Shown piece after piece: positions 41,677-50,653 of a stretch of DNA of 64,000 nucleotides. The position numbers and the translations under genes were made by a program. The stretch spans positions 1 through 64,000 of the forward strand of contig NZ_CALCZQ010000060.1 of assembly GCF_937903345.1 (NCBI RefSeq), given 5' to 3'. The notes under the pieces are model-generated. The model did no database searches. It had not been told where the DNA came from and was given only the letters and a program-made list of their open reading frames with translations. The DNA comes from an uncultured Emticicia sp. Its GTDB lineage: Bacteria; Bacteroidota; Bacteroidia; Cytophagales; Spirosomataceae. The stretch's first letter is position 1. Every line of letters begins with the position of its first letter.

Positions 41677-42912
41677 TCAAAAACTTTTAACCACATCAGC
41701 AATAATCTCAACACAATCCCACATCTGAGATTCGGTCATAACCAATGGCGGAGCAAGACGAATCTTGTTGCCATGGGTTGGTTTTGCCAAAAGTCCATTA
41801 TCTTTAAGTTTGATACAAATATCCCAAGCCAAGTCAGAATCTTCATGCGAATCTACTACTATTGCGTTCAGCAATCCACGCCCACGCACTTGCGTTACGA
41901 TGTTTGTTTCATTGACCAATTTCTGCATTTCCTCACGGAAAATTTTTCCCAAATAATTGGCATTCTCAGCAAGTTTTTCGTCTTTCACCACCTCCAGTGC
42001 CTCCATCGCCACAGCACAAGCGAGCGGATTTCCACCGTAAGTTGAGCCATGTTCACCGGGTTTAATGGTCAACATAATTTCATCATCGGCCAAAACTGCC
42101 GACACTGGCAAGACCCCACCAGAAAGGGCTTTTCCGAGAATAACAATATCGGGTCGTACTCCTATATAATTGATAGCCAACAACTTACCAGTTCGAGCGA
42201 TACCCGTCTGAATCTCGTCAGCAATGAAAAGCACATTGCCAGCTTTACACAAACGATAGGCTTCTTTTAGGTAATTGTCATCAGGTACAACTACGCCCGC
42301 TTCGCCTTGAATCGGCTCAAAAACAAATCCTGCTATATAAGGATCATTCATAAGTACTTCTTCAAGAGCGTCGATATTATTATATGGAACTGTCTCGAAA
42401 CCTGTCATGTATGGGCCAAACTCATTACGAGCAGTTGGGTCAGTTGATGCTGAAATTACAGATAAAGTTCGTCCATGAAAATTTCCTCCCGCAAAGATTA
42501 TTTTAGCTTTACTCTCTGGTATTCCTTTAACTTGATAAGCCCATTTGCGGCAAAGTTTTAAAGCAGTTTCTACGGCTTCTACACCCGTATTCATCGGTAA
42601 AACCCTGTCGTAGCCAAAATAATTGGTAATATATTCCTCATAACGCCCCAGTATTGAGCTATAAAATGCTCTCGAAGTAAGGGTTAGTTTCTGTGATTGC
42701 TTGATAAGTGCATTGATAATTCGAGGATGACAATGCCCTTGGTTAACAGCCGAATAAGCCGAAAGAAAATCATAATAACGTTTTCCTTCAACATCCCAAA
42801 CATAAACTCCTTCTCCACGGTCAAGAACGGCCGATATTGGGTGGTAGTTATGAGCTCCGTAGCGTTCTTCGAGTTCGATTAGTTGTTCGCTGAGTGAAAT
42901 ATCTATTTGCAT
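41677..42912 (-). CDS. rocD: Ornithine--oxo-acid transaminase
   Basis: 411 residues, PLP-dependent class III aminotransferase. Converts ornithine and 2-oxoglutarate to glutamate semialdehyde and glutamate in arginine breakdown. Signatures: YGAHNYHPISAVLDRGEG and YVWDVEGKRYYDFLSAYSAV, MNTGVEAVETALKLCRKWAY, GNFHGRTLSVISAS, FIADEIQTGIARTGK, and PLP-Lys in ILGKALSGG. Divergent from an Lrp/AsnC regulator that likely controls it through the palindrome at 42968-42986. Confidence 0.95.
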   Translation of the reverse strand: MQIDISLSEQLIELEERYGAHNYHPISAVLDRGEGVYVWDVEGKRYYDFLSAYSAVNQGHCHPRIINALIKQSQKLTLTSRAFYSSILGRYEEYITNYFGYDRVLPMNTGVEAVETALKLCRKWAYQVKGIPESKAKIIFAGGNFHGRTLSVISASTDPTARNEFGPYMTGFETVPYNNIDALEEVLMNDPYIAGFVFEPIQGEAGVVVPDDNYLKEAYRLCKAGNVLFIADEIQTGIARTGKLLAINYIGVRPDIVILGKALSGGVLPVSAVLADDEIMLTIKPGEHGSTYGGNPLACAVAMEALEVVKDEKLAENANYLGKIFREEMQKLVNETNIVTQVRGRGLLNAIVVDSHEDSDLAWDICIKLKDNGLLAKPTHGNKIRLAPPLVMTESQMWDCVEIIADVVKSF

Positions 42913-42967
42913 AATTATACATGATTGATAGTTAATGAAAAGTTTAACATTAGCATCTTATTTTTAA

Positions 42968-42986
42968 AACATATTTCAAATATGTT
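42968..42986. promoter_or_regulatory. Palindromic operator candidate (Lrp/AsnC type)
   Basis: AACATATTT-C-AAATATGTT is a perfect 9+1+9 palindrome in the 176-base gap between rocD and the regulator. AT-rich dyads of this kind are typical Lrp/AsnC sites. It lies 56 bases upstream of rocD and 103 upstream of the regulator gene. Confidence 0.55.
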
Positions 42987-43016
42987 AAAATGACTTTATA
43001 TATTTTAAAAATAAGT

Positions 43017-43024
43017 TATATTTG
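43017..43024 (+). promoter_or_regulatory. -7 promoter box of the Lrp/AsnC gene
   Basis: TATATTTG is an exact TAnnTTTG match 65 bases before the start codon and 31 bases after the palindrome. No TTG is found at the -33 distance, which suits an activator-dependent or weak promoter. Confidence 0.3.
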
Positions 43025-43088
43025 TTTATAAAATATTTTTTTACAGAATATTTCATTAAAAACAATCATTTTTAAACTATATTGACTA

Positions 43089-43556
43089 ATGATAAATGAG
43101 AGTAATTTAGACGATTATGATAAAAAAATTTTGATACAGCTCGAAAAAGATGGTAGAAAGCCCTATTCGGAGATTGCCAAAAACCTCAATATATCAAATA
43201 CTATGGTGCATCAGCGGGTTACTCGTATGAAGAAAATCGGGATTTTAAAAGGAGCAGGAATCATTTTGGATGAACGAAAACTCGGCTATGAGTGGAGTGC
43301 ATTCACAGGTTTGGTGTTGAAAGAAGATTCTGACTCAAAAACAATCATCGAAGAATTACGCAAAATCCCTGAAGTGACCGAGTGTTATTATATTACCGGG
43401 CAATATACGCTATATATAAGAATTGTAGCGAAATCGAACGAACACATGAGAAGTGTATTATATGATAAAATTGACCATATTTCGGGAATATTAAAAACAG
43501 AGTCAATGATAGATTTTGGTGCAGCATTCAAACGAAATGTAAGTGTGGAGCTTTAA
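43089..43556 (+). CDS. Lrp/AsnC-family transcriptional regulator
   Basis: 155 residues. N-terminal helix-turn-helix (DDYDKKILIQLEKDGRKPYS, EIAKNLNISNTMVHQRVTRM), then the RAM effector-binding domain (VTECYYITGQYTLYIRIVAK, MIDFGAAFKRN). Such proteins sense amino acids as octamers. The divergent rocD makes ornithine or arginine status the probable signal. Confidence 0.93.
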   Translation: MINESNLDDYDKKILIQLEKDGRKPYSEIAKNLNISNTMVHQRVTRMKKIGILKGAGIILDERKLGYEWSAFTGLVLKEDSDSKTIIEELRKIPEVTECYYITGQYTLYIRIVAKSNEHMRSVLYDKIDHISGILKTESMIDFGAAFKRNVSVEL

Positions 43557-43558
43557 AA

Positions 43559-43785
43559 GTCCACAGTTGATGGTAAACAGTCCGCAGTGCTGCAAACCTT
43601 CGAGGTGTGCTAAAATTTCACTATTAAACCAAATAATATTCGCCTTAGTCTATCAAAATAGTGGGTTGTATTATTAAAAACCAAATATTATTTTTGTATT
43701 AATATGATACAAGGATTCACAAATTATATAAGTGTATTCCATTTTGAATGTTTTTTCTGTGGACTGTTAACGATTGACTGTTGAC
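43559..43785. repeat. Pair of inverted short repeats flanking a 170-base gap
   Basis: Bases 43559-43587 (GTCCACAGTTGATGG...) match the reverse complement of 43757-43785 at 23 of 29 positions by my alignment. A third related piece, GTCCACAACCGATGGAC, lies at 57684-57700. They appear to be dispersed repeats bracketing the promoter region of the cysteine desulfurase. Confidence 0.5.
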
Positions 43786-43815
43786 TGGCTACTCTCAACA
43801 AACTAAGTTTTACCA

Positions 43816-44964
43816 ATGCCAAAAATTTATTTAGATAATGCCGCCACAACTCGCCTTGATGAAGAAGTTTTGCAGGCAATGTTACCCTTGATGACCGAAA
43901 ATTTCGGTAACCCTTCATCCATTCACTCACATGGGCGACAAGTACGCTCGGCTATTGAAAAGGCTCGAAAGACAGTAGCAAGCCTCATCAATGCTTCTCC
44001 TTCTGAGATTTTCTTTACTTCAGGTGGCACAGAAGCAGATAATACAGCCATTACATGTAGTATTGATACTTATGGCTTAAAACATGCCATTACTTCGCCA
44101 ACTGAGCATCATGCGGTTTTGCACACGCTCGAATATTTGGCAAAACAAGGTAAGATTGAATTGAGCTACGTAAATATTGATGAAAAAGGACACGTAGACT
44201 TGGTGTATTTAGAAGAATTATTAAGCACCAAACCCCGCACTTTAGTTTCTTTGATGCACGGAAATAATGAAATAGGCAATTTGATTGATTTGGAAAAAGT
44301 AGGCGAAATCTGCAAAAAATATGATGCCATTTTTCACTCTGATACCGTTCAAACAATGGGGCATTATAAACATGATGTACAAATTACAAAGATAGATTTT
44401 TTGGTTGGTGCTGCCCATAAATTTCACGGGCCAAAAGGTGTAGGTTTTTTATATATTAATGCCGATAGCAAAATTCATCCGTTTATTCACGGTGGTTCAC
44501 AAGAACGCAATATGCGTGGCGGAACAGAAAACGTTTACGGAATCGTAGGATTGGCAAAAGCTCTCGAAATAGCCTACAAAGAAATGGCCGAACATAAAGT
44601 ACACATCGAGGGCTTAAAAAGCAGAATGATTGAGAACTTAAAGGCCACGATTCCTGATGTACGTTTCAACGGTGATTCTGATAATCTAGAACGTAGCCTT
44701 TATACGGTTTTAAATGTAAGTTTACCGCCAAACGAAGACAATGATATGCTGCTATTTAACCTTGATATTGCTCAAATTTCGTGTTCAGGTGGAAGTGCAT
44801 GTACGAGTGGCTCAGATGTTGGTTCGCACGTTTTAGGAGCATTAAATATTGAGCCCGAGCGTGGAAATGTACGTTTCTCTTTCGGAAAATACAATACGAT
44901 TGAAGAAATTGATCAAGTAGTAGAAGTGGTGGCTGGATTGTATGGATCTGCAATAAAGGCTTGA
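43816..44964 (+). CDS. Cysteine desulfurase (IscS/NifS-like)
   Basis: 382 residues, PLP enzyme that takes sulfur from cysteine for FeS clusters or thio-modification. Seen: YLDNAATTRLDEEVLQAM, NFGNPSSIHSHGRQVR, FTSGGTEADNTAI, TEHHAVLH, PLP-Lys in GAAHKFHGPKG, and the mobile catalytic Cys in QISCSGGSACTSGS. The short form with this loop is the IscS/NifS class. No isc or suf genes are adjacent. Confidence 0.93.
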   Translation: MPKIYLDNAATTRLDEEVLQAMLPLMTENFGNPSSIHSHGRQVRSAIEKARKTVASLINASPSEIFFTSGGTEADNTAITCSIDTYGLKHAITSPTEHHAVLHTLEYLAKQGKIELSYVNIDEKGHVDLVYLEELLSTKPRTLVSLMHGNNEIGNLIDLEKVGEICKKYDAIFHSDTVQTMGHYKHDVQITKIDFLVGAAHKFHGPKGVGFLYINADSKIHPFIHGGSQERNMRGGTENVYGIVGLAKALEIAYKEMAEHKVHIEGLKSRMIENLKATIPDVRFNGDSDNLERSLYTVLNVSLPPNEDNDMLLFNLDIAQISCSGGSACTSGSDVGSHVLGALNIEPERGNVRFSFGKYNTIEEIDQVVEVVAGLYGSAIKA

Positions 44965-45028
44965 TCAATTGTTGAATATTTCTTTTGGACAGAACTATGG
45001 ATTAATGAACAAAAGAAATTTCTTTAAT

Positions 45029-45715
45029 TTATTCTAAATACAATTTCTGCTCTTCCTTTCTAACCTTAAATCCCATCTTTGAAAGATAGTCCGCCGTAAG
45101 ATTAGCGGTATATGGATGCCAAAAAAACTGAGGTAAGTTTTTGGGTAACCATTCTTTAAAATCTGTACCATAGCTTTTCGATGCCCCAATCCAATCGGCA
45201 ATCATCTCACCTATATATATGCTTGGCATTGGTAGAGGCGTTGTAGTACCATTGCGTTCTACACTTATCCAATATTCAGGGTGATGAGCATTTTGCATTT
45301 TATGATGATGCCAGGCTCGTTGGAACAATGACTGTGTCGGCTTAGGATTTTTGAAATCGTGCACAGCATAACCATACGCCTCGTGTATTGAAAACTTAGA
45401 GAGGTCGTGTATCCAAAGATTGTGCTTGAACTGCTCTATGGGGTCGTTTGTATTTGGATTATCTGATAAGGACAGTAATTCTACAAACCATTTTTCATTC
45501 AGAAAGTCTAATCCAGCTTTACGAACTTCTATTTTATGAGGGATTACCTTGTTGATGAAGTAATTTTCAGCAAGATTCCAAACCTCATCATCTTCATAAT
45601 CATGACTTTCTATATCAAAACGTTCATATAACAATCGCACAAGCTTTTGTGTATCGTTCTTATTATCACAAAATAATGAAAAGATTTTATGCTCAAAAAT
45701 ACGTTTTTTGCTCAT
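45029..45715 (-). CDS. DUF5662-family protein
   Basis: 228 residues. His-rich motifs HDLSKFSIHEAYGY, RAWHHHKMQNAHHPEYW and IGEMIADWIGASKSYGTDF match the DUF5662 family, whose members resemble metal-dependent HD-like hydrolases; the biochemical role is not established. Most bacterial relatives are shorter and start near IWIHDLSKF; here about 115 extra N-terminal residues precede. Same strand as the TonB gene 76 bases upstream, but separated by a terminator. Confidence 0.8.
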   Translation of the reverse strand: MSKKRIFEHKIFSLFCDNKNDTQKLVRLLYERFDIESHDYEDDEVWNLAENYFINKVIPHKIEVRKAGLDFLNEKWFVELLSLSDNPNTNDPIEQFKHNLWIHDLSKFSIHEAYGYAVHDFKNPKPTQSLFQRAWHHHKMQNAHHPEYWISVERNGTTTPLPMPSIYIGEMIADWIGASKSYGTDFKEWLPKNLPQFFWHPYTANLTADYLSKMGFKVRKEEQKLYLE

Positions 45716-45735
45716 CGGTGATAGGCTTCGGATAA

Positions 45736-45766
45736 TACAAAAACCCCCACTACATAGCGAGGGTTT
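45736..45766 (-). terminator. Terminator after the TonB-dependent receptor
   Basis: On the minus strand AAACCCTCGCT pairs with AGTGGGGGTTT (11 pairs including wobbles, loop ATGT), followed by TTGTATT. It lies 26 bases past the receptor stop. Confidence 0.75.
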
Positions 45767-45791
45767 CTGAAGTAATATATTTTTGGAAGAA

Positions 45792-48700
45792 CTATTCGAA
45801 AATATAACGAATTCCGAATTGTCCTTGCCAAACGTTATTTATGTTAATACTTTTCACAAAAGCATCACGTAGTAGGATAGTTGTCCCATCTACTACCTGA
45901 GTAGCCATACGGTAAGAAGGAACACCGGCAGCATTGATAGATGCTAAACTCAACGGATTTGTACCTGTTGATGACAAAGCAACGCCCCACTTGTTGTTAA
46001 GTAGGTTACCTACGTTCAATACGTCAAAACGTAAACGAATTGTGTTTTTCTTTCCCTTTCTGCCAGTAGCTACATACAAATCTTGCTCAACTGTGAAGTC
46101 AAAACGAGTCAAAGATGGCACAGCTGCACCATTTCTTTCAGAATATTGTCCACGAATCGTACTTAAATACGGGTGATTACTGAGGTAAGTTTCATAAGCA
46201 GTTGATTGTTGCTCAGGCGAGAAAGTAACGGCTGTTGCACCAGAACCTACAGTTAATGCAGTAAAAGCCAAATCTGAAGCTTTGCTTGGAACAAAGATAA
46301 GGTCGTTGTTTTGACCATCACCGTTCAAGTCATTTCCATATTGATAAGAAATCTTGAAACCGCTGGCTGAAACCATACCTAAAGTAAACATTGTAGAACC
46401 ACCAAATTTTCCACCATAGTTGATACGGTAGTTTACATAACCTACTAAACGATGACGTAAGTCATTATCTGACCAAGAAGGAGTCAAATAATTTTGACCT
46501 TGTACAGTTGGGATATTAGCTAATACAGTACTTGCAACCGACTGAATATCTTTTGCTTTAGAATAAGTATAACCAATCATTCCACTCAAGCCTTTCGTAG
46601 CTGTCTTTTCTAATTTAGCTGTGAAAGAGTAAGAGTATCCCTCTGGGGTGTTAGTTAAAATAAATGCATTTGTATTGGCTGTATTGATAAAACGAGCTGG
46701 GTTTACTGCTGCACCTGACAAATTAGAAGCAGGGAAACGGTCACGTGAATCTGGTCCGCTGAATTTAGCAGTCGGTGATTTCAAGTTACCATCGATATAA
46801 CGAAGAGCTTGGATATTATCATTATAGATACCTTCTACTGTACCGATTAAACCCCAAGGCAATTTTTGGTCAATTGCTAAACTGCTTTTCCAAATGATTG
46901 GATTTTTGAGGTTATCATTAGAAGCGTTAATTACATAGGCAGGAAGCTTAGTAATATCTGTAGTAGATGGTTTGAAACGACTCGGGTCTGTAGTAAACGG
47001 ATAAGCAGTTGTATTAGTAAAGTTCAATACTGCTGTGTTTACACCGTTATTACCCAATTGGTTAGATACCAATACTTGTGGAATACGTGAAACAAATAAT
47101 CCAGTACCTCCACGAATTTGGGTACTCTTATCTCCATTTACATCATAGTTGATACCCAAACGAGGAGTTACAATTACTTTATTACTTGGAAAAGCTCCAG
47201 TCGAGATTTTCAAATTAGCGTTGTTCTCATCTTTGTAAGTTAAACCTTCTACAACCGGGTTGTTGAAGTCTTTAGCATAAGCATCGTTATAATCAAATAC
47301 ATCAAAACGAATACCGGCTGTTACTTTCAAACGGTCGCTAGCTGAGAACTCGTCTTGCAAATACGTTGAATATGTATTTTGTTTCAAAGTCTGTAAAGGC
47401 TCTCCGCCGTCTGGCAACAATGAATATCGGTAATTGAAACGTGATACCTGAACTGGCGAAACAGCAAGGTTTGGATTAGCCTTATATGCCAAAGCAGCTT
47501 TTTCGAAATCTTCGATAGAGTTAAAAACCCAAACACCATTCGATGCAGGGAAGAACACGTTGTTAGACTGGAAAGCTTCGAAAGACAAACCGAGTGTAAG
47601 GTTATGTTTACCCGCAAAATAACTCAAGTTATTCGTTACATTGAATGTAGAATAATTCAATTTGTTATTAGGCGTGAATGGATCGAAACCTACTGAAGTA
47701 TAGGTACTTCCAGCATTTAATATATCAACCGTTGGAAAAACAGCAGTACGGTAAGTACGGTCTTCAATTTGCTTGTTATAAGTAGCAATCAAATTATTAG
47801 CAAATTTAGCCTTGAAGTTAGAGTTTAATTCTGCAACAAAAGAGCGAGTATTATCAGCGATTTTATAACCTGTATTTTGTGGTGACAATGCCAATGCCGA
47901 GTTTGTACGGTTACCATTACCCGCTGTATTACTACTATTACTATTACTGATAATAGCATCAGAGCCCGAATCATGGTGTGAATATCGCACCGATAATTTA
48001 TGATTATTATTAATGTTATAATCTAAACGTACCAAACCTTTTTTGCTATTAACTTCGTTATTAAAACCATCAAGTTCACCAGCTTCCCATCCAAAATTTG
48101 AACTCATAAAACCTGCTAAACGCTGCAAATCAGAATAAGAAGTACGAGATACGTTACCAGATGCACCAGAGCGATTAGCAGACCATGTTAGTGCTGGTGT
48201 AGAACTATTAAACATTTCAAAATTAGCAAATATAAATAGCTTATCTTTTATAATTGGAGCTCCAACTCTAAAACCAAATGTTTTTTCGTTGATATTTACT
48301 GGCGGTAAATCTTTACCATCAGCTTTTTTTCCAACCATTTCACTTCCTCTTGTGAGGTAATATACAGAACCAGTTACATCGTTTGTTCCTGCACGAGTTA
48401 CTGCGTTGATACCCGCACCAGCAAAACCTGATTGACGAACGTCATATGGAGCAATGTTGATTTGTACTTGCTCAATCGCGTCAAGAGATACCGCTGTTGT
48501 ACCAGTACGTCCACCCGCCTGAGATGAGCTACCTAAACCAAAACCATTATTGAAAACCGAACCATCGATGGTGAAGTTATTTAAACGGCTATCTTGACCA
48601 GCAAATGAGCGACCATTACTGTAAGCATTATATTTAGTGATGTCATCAATAGTACGGCCAATAGTTGGTAGACTATTAACTGCATTCAAACCCAAAGTTG

Positions 48701-49124
48701 TCGATGCTCCAGTACGGCTCGAAGAGATGATATCCGAACGTCCTGATGTAACTTTGATTTCATCTAGGAAAGTACCTGCTTCATCTAATTTAACGTTAAC
48801 ATTGGCAGAAGTTCCTAAGTTGGTTATAACACCTTCTTTTACAGCTTCCTTATAACCAACAAATGTAAATGTAATTTTATATGGCCCACCAACACGAACC
48901 GAAGGAAGTATGTAACGACCTGCTGTGTTGGAAACCGTACCATATTTAGTACCTGATGGTACGTGAACTGCAACAATAGTTGCACCTGGCAAACCTTCGC
49001 CTTTAGCGTCTGCTACCAAACCGCTAATAGAAGAGGTAGTAACTTGTGCAAAGCTTTGTAAAGCAAAAAGCATTACTGCAAGAAAGCTAAATACTTTCTG
49101 CATTGAAGTAAATTTTCGCATCAT
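45792..49124 (-). CDS. Oar-like TonB-dependent outer-membrane receptor
   Basis: About 1110 residues from the MM start at 49124, which gives signal peptide RKFTSMQKVFSFLAVMLFAL ending SFAQ; an outer start at 49163 is less likely. Then a carboxypeptidase-regulatory-like domain (SISGLVADAKGEGLPGATIV), a plug (SLDAIEQVQINIAPYDVRQ, GFAGAGINAVTRAGTN) and a beta-barrel to the final aromatic residue region (GQFGIRYIFE). Oar proteins import or export substrates, including peptides, with TonB energy. No SusD partner is present, so polysaccharide import of the SusCD type is not supported. Confidence 0.93.
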   Translation of the reverse strand: MMRKFTSMQKVFSFLAVMLFALQSFAQVTTSSISGLVADAKGEGLPGATIVAVHVPSGTKYGTVSNTAGRYILPSVRVGGPYKITFTFVGYKEAVKEGVITNLGTSANVNVKLDEAGTFLDEIKVTSGRSDIISSSRTGASTTLGLNAVNSLPTIGRTIDDITKYNAYSNGRSFAGQDSRLNNFTIDGSVFNNGFGLGSSSQAGGRTGTTAVSLDAIEQVQINIAPYDVRQSGFAGAGINAVTRAGTNDVTGSVYYLTRGSEMVGKKADGKDLPPVNINEKTFGFRVGAPIIKDKLFIFANFEMFNSSTPALTWSANRSGASGNVSRTSYSDLQRLAGFMSSNFGWEAGELDGFNNEVNSKKGLVRLDYNINNNHKLSVRYSHHDSGSDAIISNSNSSNTAGNGNRTNSALALSPQNTGYKIADNTRSFVAELNSNFKAKFANNLIATYNKQIEDRTYRTAVFPTVDILNAGSTYTSVGFDPFTPNNKLNYSTFNVTNNLSYFAGKHNLTLGLSFEAFQSNNVFFPASNGVWVFNSIEDFEKAALAYKANPNLAVSPVQVSRFNYRYSLLPDGGEPLQTLKQNTYSTYLQDEFSASDRLKVTAGIRFDVFDYNDAYAKDFNNPVVEGLTYKDENNANLKISTGAFPSNKVIVTPRLGINYDVNGDKSTQIRGGTGLFVSRIPQVLVSNQLGNNGVNTAVLNFTNTTAYPFTTDPSRFKPSTTDITKLPAYVINASNDNLKNPIIWKSSLAIDQKLPWGLIGTVEGIYNDNIQALRYIDGNLKSPTAKFSGPDSRDRFPASNLSGAAVNPARFINTANTNAFILTNTPEGYSYSFTAKLEKTATKGLSGMIGYTYSKAKDIQSVASTVLANIPTVQGQNYLTPSWSDNDLRHRLVGYVNYRINYGGKFGGSTMFTLGMVSASGFKISYQYGNDLNGDGQNNDLIFVPSKASDLAFTALTVGSGATAVTFSPEQQSTAYETYLSNHPYLSTIRGQYSERNGAAVPSLTRFDFTVEQDLYVATGRKGKKNTIRLRFDVLNVGNLLNNKWGVALSSTGTNPLSLASINAAGVPSYRMATQVVDGTTILLRDAFVKSININNVWQGQFGIRYIFE

Positions 49125-49450
49125 GTTTTTTTTGAAGTTAGAAATATTTGGAGTAAAAATCATTGGCGATTTTTAAATTTAATGTACAAATGTCCTAAAA
49201 ATTTTCTCTAAAAAAAACAAGCACCTACCCTTTTTATTTTGGTAAGTACTTGAAAAACAAGTTTTTATAAGATTTTTAATGAAAAATATTGGTATAAGAC
49301 AATTTCTGAATATTAAGAAATTGTTATGCGTGCCTAATATTTTAAACGTTTAGAAATTATATATCAATAATTTACAATTTCTGTATTTCGATGATGAATG
49401 ATATGGTTATTTTTGTGTAATTCTTTTATTATCATTTGCTGTGGTATTGA
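49125..49450. other. Intergenic region upstream of the TonB receptor
   Basis: AT-rich DNA between the receptor start and the Fic gene stop. A-tract-rich, no hairpin or second gene stands out. It should contain the receptor promoter, but no exact TAnnTTTG box was found on the minus strand. Confidence 0.4.
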
Positions 49451-50554
49451 TTACAAGTCTATCAAATTCAAAAAGTATCTTGTGTGTTTTAGCTCACCTG
49501 TTTTTGTTAGGGCTTTGATATTTGTTAATTCTTGCAAATCTCTTGTTACGGTTGCTGCCGATGCACCTGTAATAGATTTATAATTAGCTGCACTTAATCC
49601 ACCTCTAAAACCTTCAATCCCTTCATCAAAAATCCTTAATACCACCTTTGACTGCCTTTCATTTATATCATTATATTTGATAAAAAACCTTGATTTTTGT
49701 ACTAAAAAACTTACCATTTTGATGGTATATTGCTGTGATTCGAGTAGTATTTTGGCAAAAAATAAAAGCCATTTATTCACATCTTTACTATGATTACACG
49801 ATTGTAGTGCATCATAATAAGCTTTTTTATTTGAATCAATTACTTTTGCAAGAGAATTAAAAGAAGGTGTTTTTATTTTTTGAGAAATCGCTTTTTCGAC
49901 TAAGGCTCTACCTATTCGTCCATTACCGTCTTCAAAAGGATGAATAATTTCAAAATATAGATGAGCAATGCCCGCAAATATTAAGCTAGGCATTCCGTTT
50001 GGATTATCTATTTGGAAATTATACCATGCTATCAATCTTTCCATTTCATTACGAACTTGTGTCGAAGGTGGTGCTTCATAAAACACCTTTGGGGCAGAAA
50101 AATTGCCTGAAATAATCTGCATCGGTTCTGCGTGTTGGCGGTAATCACCAATAACTTCAATATCTCTTCTTCCATTCATGAGCATTTTATGCCACAAAAA
50201 GAAAGTTTCGTCGCTCAAAGGTTTATCATAATGCTGATAAATATTTACCATCATTTCGGCTATACCAGCTTCATTTGGTTGTACTTTTCGGTAATCACTT
50301 TTAAGTCCTAAATGTTTTCTGATAGAACTCTGCACAGATTCTCGTTTTAGAATTTCTCCTTCGATGCTCGAAGTTGACAAGGCTTCTTGCGTGAGAATAT
50401 CTATCTTTAGGTTTTCTAAGCTTTCTGATTCCAAATGACTAACAACTCCATAAATTATACCTATATTCTTATGAAATTCGTTCTCAAATTCAACTAATTT
50501 TGAAGAATCATAAGTAAAATCATACCAGTTTTTATGTTGCCAAATCCATTTCAT
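49451..50554 (-). CDS. Fic-family protein with N-terminal DUF4172-like and C-terminal winged-helix domains
   Basis: 367 residues. Fic motif HPFEDGNGRIGR at 204-215 is complete, so it should transfer AMP (or another nucleotide moiety) to a target hydroxyl. An N-terminal inhibitory helix motif T-S-S-I-E-G at 61-66 fits class II autoinhibition. The N-terminus (MKWIWQHKNWYDFTYDSSKL) is DUF4172-like, and the last 80 residues look like a winged helix. Such stand-alone Fic proteins are common in Bacteroidota; target unknown. No antitoxin gene is adjacent. Confidence 0.92.
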   Translation of the reverse strand: MKWIWQHKNWYDFTYDSSKLVEFENEFHKNIGIIYGVVSHLESESLENLKIDILTQEALSTSSIEGEILKRESVQSSIRKHLGLKSDYRKVQPNEAGIAEMMVNIYQHYDKPLSDETFFLWHKMLMNGRRDIEVIGDYRQHAEPMQIISGNFSAPKVFYEAPPSTQVRNEMERLIAWYNFQIDNPNGMPSLIFAGIAHLYFEIIHPFEDGNGRIGRALVEKAISQKIKTPSFNSLAKVIDSNKKAYYDALQSCNHSKDVNKWLLFFAKILLESQQYTIKMVSFLVQKSRFFIKYNDINERQSKVVLRIFDEGIEGFRGGLSAANYKSITGASAATVTRDLQELTNIKALTKTGELKHTRYFLNLIDL

Positions 50555-50653
50555 GAGCGATAAGAATAAGTTTTATAGCTCAAATAAACAAAAAAAATGA
50601 GTTATAAACAATTGTTTTATAACTCATTAAAGGATAATTTTTTACGAATATTT

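Noticed and set aside
48637..48855. Antisense open frames within the TonB receptor, GH2 and other large genes
   Set aside because: They run opposite or out of frame to clearly coding genes, show no domain or start signal, and arise from codon bias.
45792..49124. SusC of a polysaccharide utilisation locus
   Set aside because: No SusD gene follows, and the plug and N-terminal domain fit Oar-like receptors.
49451..50554. Fic toxin-antitoxin module
   Set aside because: No separate antitoxin gene is adjacent; the inhibitory motif is within the same protein at residues 61-66.
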